Assembly (NCBI GenBank): GCA_008828725.1
Contig: MEHQ01000314.1
Span: 142,398-206,397 of the forward strand
DNA: 64,000 nucleotides
Reading direction: 5' to 3'
DNA from: Saccharina japonica
Lineage: Eukaryota > Sar > Phaeophyceae > Laminariales > Laminariaceae
The translations under genes were made by a program, and so were the position numbers. This document shows positions 11,935 through 20,978 of the stretch, piece by piece. Every line of letters starts with the position of its first letter. Position 1 is the stretch's first letter. The notes under the pieces were generated by a model. It saw nothing but the letters and a program-made list of their open reading frames with translations. It did not search any database and had not been told where the DNA came from.

Positions 11935-12780
11935 CGCCCCTTAGACCTATGCCAATGGGAAAGCAAATATACTCTATAAAGTTTGAATTCCTAAGATGCC
12001 CGCCAGATGTTTCCAAAACAAGCTTGCTATGGGACCGATTCTTAAAACGGAAAATTCCCAACTTTTGGAAAAGCCGAAAAAAGCAATTGTCATGCCGATG
12101 TTGGGACAAGACCGGCTTGAGAAAAACTCAGGCGGATGTTAGTTCGAAGCGGCGAGATTCCGAGTCCTCGACAGACATGGATCGACGACACCAACGACTG
12201 TGTCATGAATTCTGAGCGTGGTGAGCTCGTTACGGGCTCCGACCCATCCTAGGGTCACCGTGTTCACACGGTGGCCGGTGATAGGTGGCGGACGCTGGCC
12301 AGGCGTCTGATAAACAAAAAATGGGCTGCTGGTGTTCATAAAACAGATAACGAAAAATCTTGATCCGTCTCAAATGGCAAAATATAGTTTTTTTTTCGGG
12401 TTTAGAAGAAGAGCGTAGGACGCCGCCGGCAATCTCTCGCCCCCTAAACCATGGATCCACCTTATACCTTCGACGCCGTTATCTGCACTCGTTGGCCTTG
12501 CCCGACCCGAAGCGGTTTGGCCGTGGGCTGAGTGTTTGTTGAAATCGAAGGTATATCGTCGCACAAGCTGAGTTGACGGTTTACAACTATAAAAAGTAAA
12601 TTGCGCCGCCTGCAGCCGTTTGAAAACAAATAAATGATAAAAAAAAAAAAAATTAACATTTTATACCAAAAAAGAAGAAAAAAAAGAAAATAAAACCAAA
12701 AAAACCAAGGAAAAATATTAAAAAAAAAAATAAAAAAAAAAATTACCAATAGAAAAAGAAATAAAAAAAAAATTTAAAAA
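11935..12780. mobile_element. Insertion private to module A
   Basis: A' passes directly from the equivalent of 11930 to that of 12780 (about 44680-44725), and A'' does the same near 58130-58200, so about 840 bp are extra in A. The last 165 bp (about 12616-12780) are almost pure A/T with long A runs. No clear terminal repeats were seen, so the mechanism is unknown. Confidence 0.6.
11949..12215 (+). CDS. Small hypothetical ORF in the private insertion
   Basis: 88 codons with a true ATG and stop. The peptide is basic (MPMGKQIYSIKF at the start, several KR/RK pairs in the middle, a CRC motif near residue 50) and has natural composition, but it is not recognised. It lies wholly inside sequence missing from the other module copies. 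It could be cargo of the insertion, an exon or chance. Confidence 0.3.
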   Translation: MPMGKQIYSIKFEFLRCPPDVSKTSLLWDRFLKRKIPNFWKSRKKQLSCRCWDKTGLRKTQADVSSKRRDSESSTDMDRRHQRLCHEF

Positions 12781-12965
12781 ACATTAGCGCAGACCTTATA
12801 TACCACATCAACACTCCCTAGCTGCAGGGCTATCGTGCATTGTGGTTATCGCCGGGGATGCGTTAGATACCACATTCTCTACAACACTAGACCCGATAAT
12901 GCTGGCGGACACTCGTTTTATACGTCAATTGTTTAGACTACCCGGGTTGTACTTCCTTCCGTGTT

Positions 12966-13416
12966 TTGCGGCTACTGCTTGATTGTTCAACTATGTTTAG
13001 CATTGTCCGTCACGTAGAACGAACGCTAATACGTGCTGCATTTTTCTTTGACGATACCGACTACCAAACTACGGTCCTTGTCAAGCAGTTTAAGAATACG
13101 GGGCTTGCGATCGACGCTTTAGACATTTACCGGAAACGAGGTGGTACATATACGTGTATGTGTGCATGTCAACTTGTTTCGGTTGACAGCGTTGGCGAGT
13201 AGGCACTTATTCCCTATTCATAGGGTTGGTGGCTGTTTGAATCACAGTGCTTTCGATACCTCGCCTTGGCAAACAGGCCATATATCGGAGTGTTGGGTCT
13301 TTGTCTGTGCAGTTTCAGCGTGTTATTCAGTCTCATTACCTAGTACGCACGCTGCGGACGGCTCACAATCGTCCACCCACCGCCCCAGTCGATTAAATTT
13401 CCGTTCTATTACTTAA
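12966..13416 (+). pseudogene. Frameshifted remnant of a module ORF
   Basis: Two overlapping open frames (12966-13202 and 13141-13416) together match the single 175-codon frame at 44997-45524 in A'. The first half has DDTDYQTT and ALDIYRKRG against DSDHRTT and ALDYHRKRG in A'. The second half has HAADGSQSSTHRP against HAADSRQSSTHR. A one-base length difference near 13165-13175 separates the halves. The inverted copy (57353-57966) has the same two blocks. Function unknown. Confidence 0.45.
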
Positions 13417-14264
13417 ACACCACAAAGTTGTTTGAATATTACATAAGCGACATCGTAACGTTTTCCGTCAGGCTGGGTGCACGAGCTTCTGAAATGACCA
13501 GGCCGCCGTCATAATCTATATATCTTTTACGTGTTGGACGATAACGGTGACGGCCTATTCCATTTAGTCAAGAGCCCGCCTGTGTGTGACCGTATGTGGT
13601 CGCTGAGTTCCGAAGGAGGAGCGTGCGATTGTTTTATCGTCGTTCGGAATTTGGTAGACAAATTAATCAAACGATAGGTAGACAGTAAAATTCCAACCAT
13701 CCATCCGCTACAGACAACGTCTATCGGGAATCTCTCGGCATTCCCATGGTGAAGCCGGGGCCATTAGGAGGTTTAAAACCTGACGTTCGTGCAGAAAACA
13801 ATACTTTGAACGACCGAAACGACGTTTACTTTGTTCCCGTGTGCACATGTACTTGAGGTACTGCATAGAAATCCGAAGACCGATATCACGGAAAAACTCA
13901 AACGTTCATCCTCATCACCAGCAAGGTGCTGCAATGCAGGACCAAGATAAGCATGTCCGATGAATTGCCTAGACAAGCCGTGACTTCAACCTCACAGTTG
14001 CCGTACAGGAACGTTGAACCTACGAAAGCACTATAATATCAATAGATGATGGAATGGCTTAAGGTTTGTTTCTGCCACCATAATATTTTTCCGGCTATAC
14101 GTTGCCATATACTGATGTCTGCAAGGGTTTAGACGGTACTGTTCCAAGCGACGGGTAGAGTTGCAGCAGAACATTAAATACACTGCATACTTTGTATATT
14201 TCCAATGTGTAGTTCGGCTTTAAACACATGGCCTAATTTGGAAGTTTTCAAGGCGTGACTTTAC
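13417..14264. other. Module interior, no supported gene
   Basis: It aligns with 45420-46240 in A'. Only short frames disagreeing between copies were found. Confidence 0.4.
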
Positions 14265-14567
14265 TTGAGGACACACTTGTTTCAGCGTGTTGACAGTCGA
14301 GTAGAATACACATTTACCATGTCGTTTGCAACGCATATTGTACCGCGCTCCAATGAAGACAAAGTCCGGATCTCCCCTAAAACGGGCTTCCTGCCTTTTA
14401 TGCCTGCCACGACGCCAGCAAAATCGCAAGTGGTCAAAGGGACTCGCGCTACAGCGATATACCAAGTCCGAAAGTTAGTACATGGAATGAACGGTGCCAA
14501 TATGGTGACACGGCTACGATGGCAGTATGGCAGCGGCGAGACAGCAGACCAACAAACAGCATTATGA
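14265..14567 (+). pseudogene. Remnant of a module ORF (counterpart intact in A'')
   Basis: The frame reads FMPATTPAKSQVV near codon 45 and NGANMVTRLRWQYG further on, closely matching FMRATTPAKTEVV and GANMASRLRSQYG in the inverted copy at 57024-57311. In A the frame stops at ADQQTAL, whereas A'' continues for about 22 codons in step. The A' version (46385-46610) has an early stop. Unknown protein; possibly one exon. Confidence 0.4.
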
Positions 14568-15139
14568 ATAGTAGAAACAAAGCAAGAGGTAGCTGCGATT
14601 GTCGCCTCACTCTCAACAGTAATAACCAAACTATGAGTGGGTGGATGGCATTTGCACGATACTTGCATTAAAATCAGAGACGGAACACGTCAGGTATTTC
14701 CAGCTACACTTGCATTAGCAAGAATGTGATGACTCTGCGCAGAAACGGATTGGTTTGTTGGGACATCTCTTATTGATGGTGGTGATCCCCACTCTTGCCT
14801 AATGAATGGAACCGGAAGGTGTTGTGTAGAAATGGCAAGATTTTCTTGTGTATTGTGTCATAAGGAAACATTGTTAGGCAGCAGCCAGTTATGCGCCTGA
14901 AGTACTCCGTTTTCGTCAACCACTCCGCGGAATGTTAGTACTCACACGCATAATACAGGCCATTGAGTCATTAGTGCTTTGACCTACAGAGTTGTCGTAG
15001 AATCATCTCGTTATCCCCTCCAACCTGAAACGTCCATGGATGTAATTGTTCTTAGATGTACCTTGAGCACGCGAAAGGCGTCGCTGTGTCCTAGGATTCA
15101 GGTCTGTGACAGGCAATGTCGCTTCCCGCTAAAGTGGGC

Positions 15140-15336
15140 CAATAATATTGTCTGACCGTTGTAGCGCAGCATGTTGCAGCGCAAGCATTCCAACCATCGT
15201 TTGCCGCCGAAATATTTCACGAACAGCAGCCGTGACAATTCGCCTTAAACATTAACACTCATTGTTGCGTACCCCCCCCCCCACTTGGTGTGCGTCGATG
15301 TCTTCACTGCAATCGCCTTCACCGTGTTTGGACAGA
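15140..15336 (+). promoter_or_regulatory. Conserved 5' flank of EsV-1-7 gene A
   Basis: This upstream segment is well conserved with 47120-47333 (gene A') and partly with the complement of 29450-29640 (gene B). Shared landmarks are CAATAATATTGTCTG at about 15150 in A and A', TGTAGYGCAGC, a CATTYCAAC block, and a block related to ACTCAGCCGAAACCTTA just upstream of the poly-C tract. It probably contains the core promoter and 5' UTR. A run of 11 C at 15272-15282 lies 54 bp before the chosen ATG. Confidence 0.5.
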
Positions 15337-16467
15337 ATGACGCGTTGCTCACATAATACCTGTAAGAAGGAGTCGAGTTTCAATTTTGAAGGCAGCAAGA
15401 CGCCGGCTTACTGCAAGCATCATGCGGAGGACGGCATGGTGGACGTTTTCAGGAAGAGTTGCTCAGAAGAAACCTGTACGAAGAACCCTAGGTTTAATGT
15501 TGAGGGGAGCACGATGGCGGTTTACTGTATGCAGCATGCAAAGGACGGCATGGTGAACGTGCGTACCCGACGTTGTTCACATCGGAGTTGCATGACATAT
15601 CCGAGTTTCAATGTCATGGGTAGCAAGACGCCGGTTTACTGCAAGAAACATGCGGCGGACGGCATGGTGGATGTTTGCAGCAAGCGTTGCTCACAGCCAA
15701 CTTGCACGACGGTCCCGAGTTTCAATGTCATGGGTAGCAAGGGGTCGGTGTATTGTAAGCAACATGCGGAGGACGGCATGGTGTATGTTGGCAGCAGGCG
15801 TTGCTCATATGACACCTGCATGAAGCAGCCGAATTTCAACGTTGAGGGAAGCAAGACGGGTGTTTACTGCAAGCAACATGCTCACGACAGCATGGTGGAT
15901 GTTTGCAGCAAGCGTTGCTCACATGACACCTGCATGAAGCGGCCGACGTTCAATGTCAACGGCAGCAAGACGCCGGTTTACTGCAAGAAACATGCCGAGG
16001 ACGGCATGGTGGATGTTTGCAGCAAGCGGTGCTTGCATGGCACCTGCTTGAAGCGGCCGAGGTTTAACGTCGAAGAAAGCAAGACGCCGGTGTACTGTAG
16101 GCAGCATGCTGAGGACGAGATGGTGGTTGTTGGCATTCGACGTTGCTCACATCAAATGTGCAAAAGGGTGCCTAGTTGGGGCGCACTGCCTCACGGTACG
16201 GCCACAGTGTGTTCCCACCATAGAAGCGACATATCGACTGGCAAAGTGGTCAATTTCGGGGGCCAGTGCCAAGTGGCAAATTGTCGCCGAAAGTCGCGGT
16301 GGGGACTCAATGGCAAGCCACCTACCCACTGCCCATATCACGGCCCCTCCCAGGACGGCCTCGTCTGCACTGTACCGACACCTGCCAGTAAAAGAGCTCG
16401 TCGTAGCCTGTCGAACAGTGCCGTAAGCCCCCCTCGACTCTACGTTAAAACTGAGTGTATGTTTTGA
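15337..16467 (+). CDS. EsV-1-7 repeat protein, gene A (intact)
   Basis: A 376-residue cysteine-rich protein made of EsV-1-7 units with spacing C-x4-C-x16-C-x2-H-x12. Seven canonical units are followed by two divergent ones (RCSHQMCKRVPSWGALP and CQVANCRRKSRWGL) and a tail with basic residues SKRARRS that could be a nuclear signal, ending KTECMF. All Cys/His positions are kept. The family includes a protein of the brown-algal virus EsV-1 and the Ectocarpus developmental regulator IMMEDIATE UPRIGHT. Zinc binding is plausible but unproven, and the biochemical role is unknown. I chose ATG 15337 because it aligns with the A' start. The in-frame ATG at 15298 is ATT in A', where a TGA lies between. 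It appears to be a single exon. It is the last element of module A. Confidence 0.9.
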   Translation: MTRCSHNTCKKESSFNFEGSKTPAYCKHHAEDGMVDVFRKSCSEETCTKNPRFNVEGSTMAVYCMQHAKDGMVNVRTRRCSHRSCMTYPSFNVMGSKTPVYCKKHAADGMVDVCSKRCSQPTCTTVPSFNVMGSKGSVYCKQHAEDGMVYVGSRRCSYDTCMKQPNFNVEGSKTGVYCKQHAHDSMVDVCSKRCSHDTCMKRPTFNVNGSKTPVYCKKHAEDGMVDVCSKRCLHGTCLKRPRFNVEESKTPVYCRQHAEDEMVVVGIRRCSHQMCKRVPSWGALPHGTATVCSHHRSDISTGKVVNFGGQCQVANCRRKSRWGLNGKPPTHCPYHGPSQDGLVCTVPTPASKRARRSLSNSAVSPPRLYVKTECMF

Positions 16468-16517
16468 ACTGTTTCCTAATAATCCGGACCATGAGTGTAT
16501 GTATAGTTCTACATTGT

Positions 16518-16585
16518 ACAAGGTTCCCCTCCGGGACGTGCCTAGGGGAGTGGCGCAAGGGCGAATCGAAAACCTACTATTAATA
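16518..16585 (+). repeat. 68-bp boundary sequence, copy 1
   Basis: The first 41 bases (starting ACAAGGTTCCCCTCCGGG) are identical to 62850-62890, and the next 27 differ at five sites. It starts exactly where similarity between A and A' ends. Its partner lies exactly where A'' loses similarity to A. It contains a CCCCT/AGGGG stem and can be read as the peptide VPLRDVPRGVAQ. What it is remains unknown. Confidence 0.7.
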
Positions 16586-16690
16586 GACCACTTGCCATAA
16601 CAACATAAAAAAGTGGCACTGGGGGCGGGCCGATTTCGATAGGTTTTTCGTGTTGAAAGTCTTTTCATCGCCTTTTTTTTTCTTGTCAAG

Positions 16691-16905
16691 ATTTTTTGTT
16701 CCATTTGGCCAAAACCGTCCTTGGGCGGCGTCTGCTTTACCTAAAGCGCTCGTGTCCAACACCGTTTGAAGGAGTCAAGACCTACACGGAGTCACAACTT
16801 GCACTCTCGTCGGGCTACAGCCGCGAACTCGTCACCGCCACCCTGCAGCTGTCATCCTTGTGTCGTTGGAACCCTCTGCTCTCGCTGCTGTATCGTGCTA
16901 TGTAG
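16691..16905 (+). CDS. Candidate terminal exon, unknown protein
   Basis: A long pyrimidine tract (16670-16686) ending in CAAG at 16690 looks like a 3' splice site. The following frame stays open for about 71 codons to TAG at 16905 and favours codons ending in C or G, unlike the neighbouring non-coding sequence. The peptide includes RSCPTPFEGVKTYTESQLAL and ends SLLYRAM. No ATG fits a first exon, so it would be the last exon of a gene whose upstream exons I cannot place; the boundary sequence at 16518 lies in the right direction. Not recognised. Confidence 0.4.
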
Positions 16906-17012
16906 GGCTGAAAACGTATAATATCGAATAACGCGCCTCGAACCCAGCGTCATGTGGGGTGCGTGGGAACATCAACGCTACGTGTTGGAAGCCAACAATC
17001 TATACCAAGAGG

Positions 17013-17309
17013 TAGTGGGACCTGCGGGGCTGCCGTGGTCTGCCTGTGACCGCCTTCTACGACAACACGAGCACGCGGGCGGACGGAGCAGAGAAGAGTA
17101 TAATCTACAACATCGGAACATCTCAAGTCATCGTTTATTGGGTAATATCGACATCTAAGAACATGGTTGCAAAATTTGGAACACATGTTGGAACCACACC
17201 TTCGATGAGATTCACTGGGGGACTGTACCAAGAGCAGTCATTTGCGCCTTGTCTCCCCGTGAACCTCGATAAAATACGACGAATGAGGGAATATTTAAAG
17301 AGGCTATAG
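17013..17309 (+). CDS. Candidate exon, duplicated at 19.6 kb
   Basis: Open for about 98 codons after a TAG, ending at a TAG. The peptide reads SIIYNIGTSQVIVYWVIS, then KFGTHVGTTPSMRFTG and CLPVNLDKI. The stretch 17138-17290 is about 90 percent identical to 19641-19793, where the same frame is open. About half of the differences are silent in this frame, which mildly supports coding on the plus strand. No family recognised; no start codon is evident, so probably an exon. Confidence 0.4.
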
Positions 17310-19587
17310 CAAGTGACAGGTAAGTGCGGTCACCGCCCTTGGCTGCTCCGACCGCACCCAATTTGAGGTACGCTTTACTCGGCTTGAAAGGTTTCGCATT
17401 GTGAGATTTTCATATGTTTCCGTTGTAGACTCTTGGACACATCAATTCATATATTTCCAACTATTAATCGCTGCAGGTAAGTACCGGATACCGGTGATCT
17501 TACCTGGTACCAGAGCGTATTTGGCAACGGCGTCGTACGTCGCAGCGCCTGCGATATAACGGCCGGGTCTCTGTAGCTGCTTCCTGGTGCTGATATGCGA
17601 GGTGATACTGCGGTATATACATCGGGTGTATCTGGAATGTGGGTTATATTATGTATCTGCAATGCAGCGTTTTAAATGGGTTATATGTATTATACATAAG
17701 TACGTTAGCGGGGTCACCCGGGCGAATGCACCTATGAGATGTTAGTTCACTAATCGCCCCCGCTTTACGCCAGTGATCCTATATTTTCCCGCGCCCTCCG
17801 GTGCGCGTGTGTTTGCGGCGTCCACTATCCTTGGGTGGCACTTCGGGTGAGCATAGCGGCGAAGCTAGGGGCATTTCGAGCGTCGCGCCAGGCTGGCAAC
17901 GGGGCTCGCCTGAGTGATCTCTGCTCGACGGTGATTTTTGATAAGGGTTTCCTGACCTCGGGGGATATATACCGCAGTCTCTCTTGCCGGGGATACGGTT
18001 GGACTCTTATTTTTATATAAGACGGGTATTATATTGCCGGCCAGCCCAAAGTGCTCTTCCTTTTTCCCGTCCCAAAAGTCTATATTAAACTTTCGAGTAT
18101 TACTTTGCCGTGACTGAAACTAAACTACTAGGTTTAGTATGGAACTATTCGGCCCTACACCCTTGGCAGCGCATATTTTGCCCTATTTGGCACGTCGACA
18201 CCTTTTGTACGTACTGACTCGGTTAACGGATATCACGTCTTCAATGCGTACGTACTGACTCACAGAGTACCGGGTGTCAACCTTGGTGTGTTGCCTCCCT
18301 TCGTATGAAAGCTGCCGGGCGAACGCCGGTCACTTAGGCGGGTGTCGACCGGTCGACATACGACCAACAACGAACCTTCTTGAATCTGGGTTACATCTTT
18401 CAAAGGTCTCAGGATAAATTTATATATATATATTGGGGTATATGTAACGAATCTTAACCAAATCTGAACCCAATACGTCTTGCCATTCTCGTTTTGCTAC
18501 GATCGCACTGTTTCGGGCAGTATTTATTTACACACCGGGTGTCCCGCCATCCTTGTGCTGCTAAGGTAAATCCGCCCATCTGCCCGAAGGGGCAAATACA
18601 CTGCGTTTTACGGGCCGTTCATGCTCTGCAGGGTTTTACGGCGCTGTCGTTTCTGCCGTTACGCAGCCCCGCGAGTACACCGCGGGGAGATGTCGCCAGT
18701 ACCTAGGACCACGGATTTGTATACTCTTGCTGCCGTAGTGCCTTTACGCAGCCGGTTGTAAGGCTCTAGGCGTACCGTCCACAGAAGCCCTGCGATTTGT
18801 TTTGACACAAGTTTTCAACGTCCGTAGAGACGTGTCTCCAATTGATGCGATCGTCGATATTTACATCCCTACTTCCATAGTGCCGTTTATGGGAGTAGTG
18901 GTCGGATTTAGTCTTCCCGCCGTCGTTACCAGGCCGACAATGGGGTTGTTCGTTTTCGGTTGCGGTCAGTTTATTTATTTATTTTACTTCGTATCGACGC
19001 ACATCTACGAGTGGAAACAGTGCGAAAGTCTAGCGAGGCTGTCGTTGTGTTGACGGACAAGGAATGCCCAAAAGTTATGGCGGCCACACAAACATGGTAT
19101 GGGGTTGGATCTCGCTCGCGAGCACCCGTTCCAGGTAGTCCTGCTAGTTGGGAGCCGTGGAGACGGAGCGTTGTTCCCGGTGCGCATGGTCACAGTACTG
19201 CAGGGGCATACGTGCATGGGAGAACCACTCCTTCACTTTACATGGTAGTCATTGCGTCCAAGCGCTGCTGGAGAAAGTGATTCGCAGTAACATTAACGAA
19301 CACAATCATTCCAATTGGTGTCGCGAGGACGGAGACAATGCGGCGTACGTTGGGCGCACTAATGATGAAGGGTAGAGGAGGCTAAGCGGCAAGGGGGGCG
19401 AACCTGAGCCATCGCGTTCAATCTACGGTTTCCCACCGTTTTCGCGGATAACCGTTCTGTCGACGCATGGAGGTATTGCTCCAAATAACGTAAGTTTGGG
19501 CGAGGTAAAGTAACAAGACTCCACGCCAGTGGTCAGTAAGGAAATTCAAAGTTTTGGTGGGAACACCGACTCGCGCATGAGGCCTCA
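17310..19587. other. Intergenic, nothing identified
   Basis: Only short frames. It holds a TA dinucleotide run at about 18420-18434 and a 14-bp doublet GTACGTACTGACTC (about 18208 and 18248). The GC-rich stretch 17700-17900 encodes nothing convincing. Confidence 0.4.
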
Positions 19588-19640
19588 TTTAATCCAATAA
19601 TTGCATTGAGTGATCGGGAACAGACAGAAATAGTACCATA

Positions 19641-19793
19641 GTAATATCGACATCTAAGAATATGGTTACAAAATTTGGAACACATGTTGGAACCACACCT
19701 TCGATGAGATTCACTGGAGAATTGTATGAAGAGAGGTCACTTGCGCCTTGTCTTCCCGTGAACCTCGATAAAATACTACCAACGAGGAGAAAA
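19641..19793 (+). repeat. Second copy of the 17.1-kb exon-like segment
   Basis: Matches 17138-17290 at about 90 percent. The peptide KFGTHVGTTPSMRFTG is kept exactly. The changes include G to E, Q to E and Q to R. The frame runs on to about 19821. Just upstream, 19588-19642 is echoed imperfectly by 19948-20010 (ATCCAAT..ATACCATA), so this neighbourhood has been copied more than once. Confidence 0.6.
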
Positions 19794-20036
19794 ACTAAGA
19801 CCATCCCACCCACCCTACAATGATAGTATTTTTCTGTTGTTGCGATCATTTCCAGGAACTGCTGCCGCGCTGCAGGCACCTCAGCCGAGGCATCTTCTGT
19901 GCGGATAGTATATCCGCGGCCGAGAACCCCCTCTCGGCGTAGGAGGCGTTATCCAATCCAATACTTACATTAAGTCATCCTCAACGGAGAGAAATAATAC
20001 CATAAGCTTCCGTGTTTACCGTAGGTCTTATTTACT

Positions 20037-20303
20037 ATGGTCCCACGTAACAGCGCAGCGGGAAGGTTTTACCGCTTCGCGTTTCTTCATCCGATCCATG
20101 CTTCGGGGCGACTTCATTTATTTAATTGGGTGGAACGGCAACCACTGCTGTTTTTACATAGGCCTAATCCTATTTCGTTGGCCAGTTTGAGCTGTCTGTC
20201 TTACACGATTGTTTTTATTTACAATCTCAATCTCCCTTTCTTAACAAAATACCTATCAAATACGGGCCCCCTCACTGTGTATGCTCTCGGTACCCACGAT
20301 TAA
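20037..20303 (+). CDS. Small hypothetical ORF
   Basis: 88 codons from a true ATG. It starts MVPRNSAAGRFYRF and has a hydrophobic middle (SCLSYTIVFIYNLNLPFL) that could span a membrane. No homology recognised and no duplicate in the window, so chance cannot be excluded. Confidence 0.25.
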   Translation: MVPRNSAAGRFYRFAFLHPIHASGRLHLFNWVERQPLLFLHRPNPISLASLSCLSYTIVFIYNLNLPFLTKYLSNTGPLTVYALGTHD

Positions 20304-20591
20304 TCCGTCATTTCTGCTTTTGTTTGTACTCCCAGGACTGCTTAAAATACGCCACTGGGACCGGCGTGAGGTTTGCTCTATACGCGATTTGTATATGAAA
20401 AATTAGGAATGTTGGAATCTTGCTGGCGTGTCCTCTCTGCCCCTCGTGTTGTCGGGTCCTCGGGTACAACTTTCAGTCTCGCTTTCTCTCGTGCGTCCGC
20501 TCAAGACAAGCTCTCAAGACAAGCTTGCTCTTGTGCGAATAGCAGGCGTACCCGCTCGCATCTGGATTGCCAGTTCCTTCCCGCTTGACGT

Positions 20592-20978
20592 GTGCCCCGC
20601 CGGAAGAGGGCTCGTGGTTCAGACACCTCTTCGGCGTTGCTCCATACCAGAGGCGAGACTCGGAGTAGAGAGAAGGGAAACCGTTTTTCATTTACAAGTA
20701 TATTGGTCCGTTTGAGAGGTTATACCCAACTATATGGAGTTTGTGCTGCTCTCGCTCTGCACTCTTTGACCAAACCCCGCTGCACAGTAGAGAACATACT
20801 ACTGCAGTCTTCCAATTCGCGTATATCGCGCTGGTCAAGCCTTGCAGGTTGCATAGCGAGACCCTATGATAACGTTCTGTTGCATTCCCTGTATGACAGA
20901 TACCAGCACCGTACCATCCCAATATTGCTACGGTGGTACATTTTGTCGTACATGCGAAACGGCAGTTGGCTACAGTAG
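20592..20978 (+). CDS. Hypothetical ORF or exon
   Basis: 128 codons, opening GTG with a TGA two codons earlier, so it would need to be an internal or terminal exon. The peptide is basic (starting PRRKRARGSD) with natural composition and ends RNGSWLQ. Overlapping frames on both strands are also open here, including a 232-codon minus frame at 20970-21668 that runs through a CAG-rich segment. I cannot decide which, if any, is real. Confidence 0.25.
   Translation: MPRRKRARGSDTSSALLHTRGETRSREKGNRFSFTSILVRLRGYTQLYGVCAALALHSLTKPRCTVENILLQSSNSRISRWSSLAGCIARPYDNVLLHSLYDRYQHRTIPILLRWYILSYMRNGSWLQ

Larger units (their letters stand above)
2878..16515 (+). mobile_element. Module A: first copy of a large repeated module ending in an EsV-1-7 gene
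   Basis: Most of this interval aligns in order with 33490-48850 (copy A'), and its 7.53-15.17 kb part aligns inverted with 56485-62855 (copy A''). Anchor matches include ATGAGCACA..CCGG at 10807 and 43571, the GGGGCTTCGCCG word near 8560 and 39413, and the segment before each EsV-1-7 gene. By eye the copies are roughly three-quarters identical with many indels. A contains two insertions absent from A': a hAT-like element (5778-7045) and a block at 11935-12780. Similarity to A' stops at about 16515, just after the EsV-1-7 gene. The left edge is less certain: continuous similarity starts near 3222, with a related fragment at 2878-2945. Whether this is a decayed giant transposon, an old viral insertion or a segmental duplication cannot be told from this window. 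Confidence 0.75.

Noticed and set aside
12462-12749. Phe/Ile-rich minus-strand frame
   Set aside because: It is the translation of an oligo-A/T low-complexity stretch.
15262-15336. Upstream start for gene A at TTG 15262 or ATG 15298
   Set aside because: TTG is not a normal eukaryotic start. The ATG is not conserved in A', which has a TGA in the same stretch.
15636-16107. Open frames antisense to or out of phase with the EsV-1-7 genes
   Set aside because: Shadows created by the 117-bp repeat period, which is a multiple of three.
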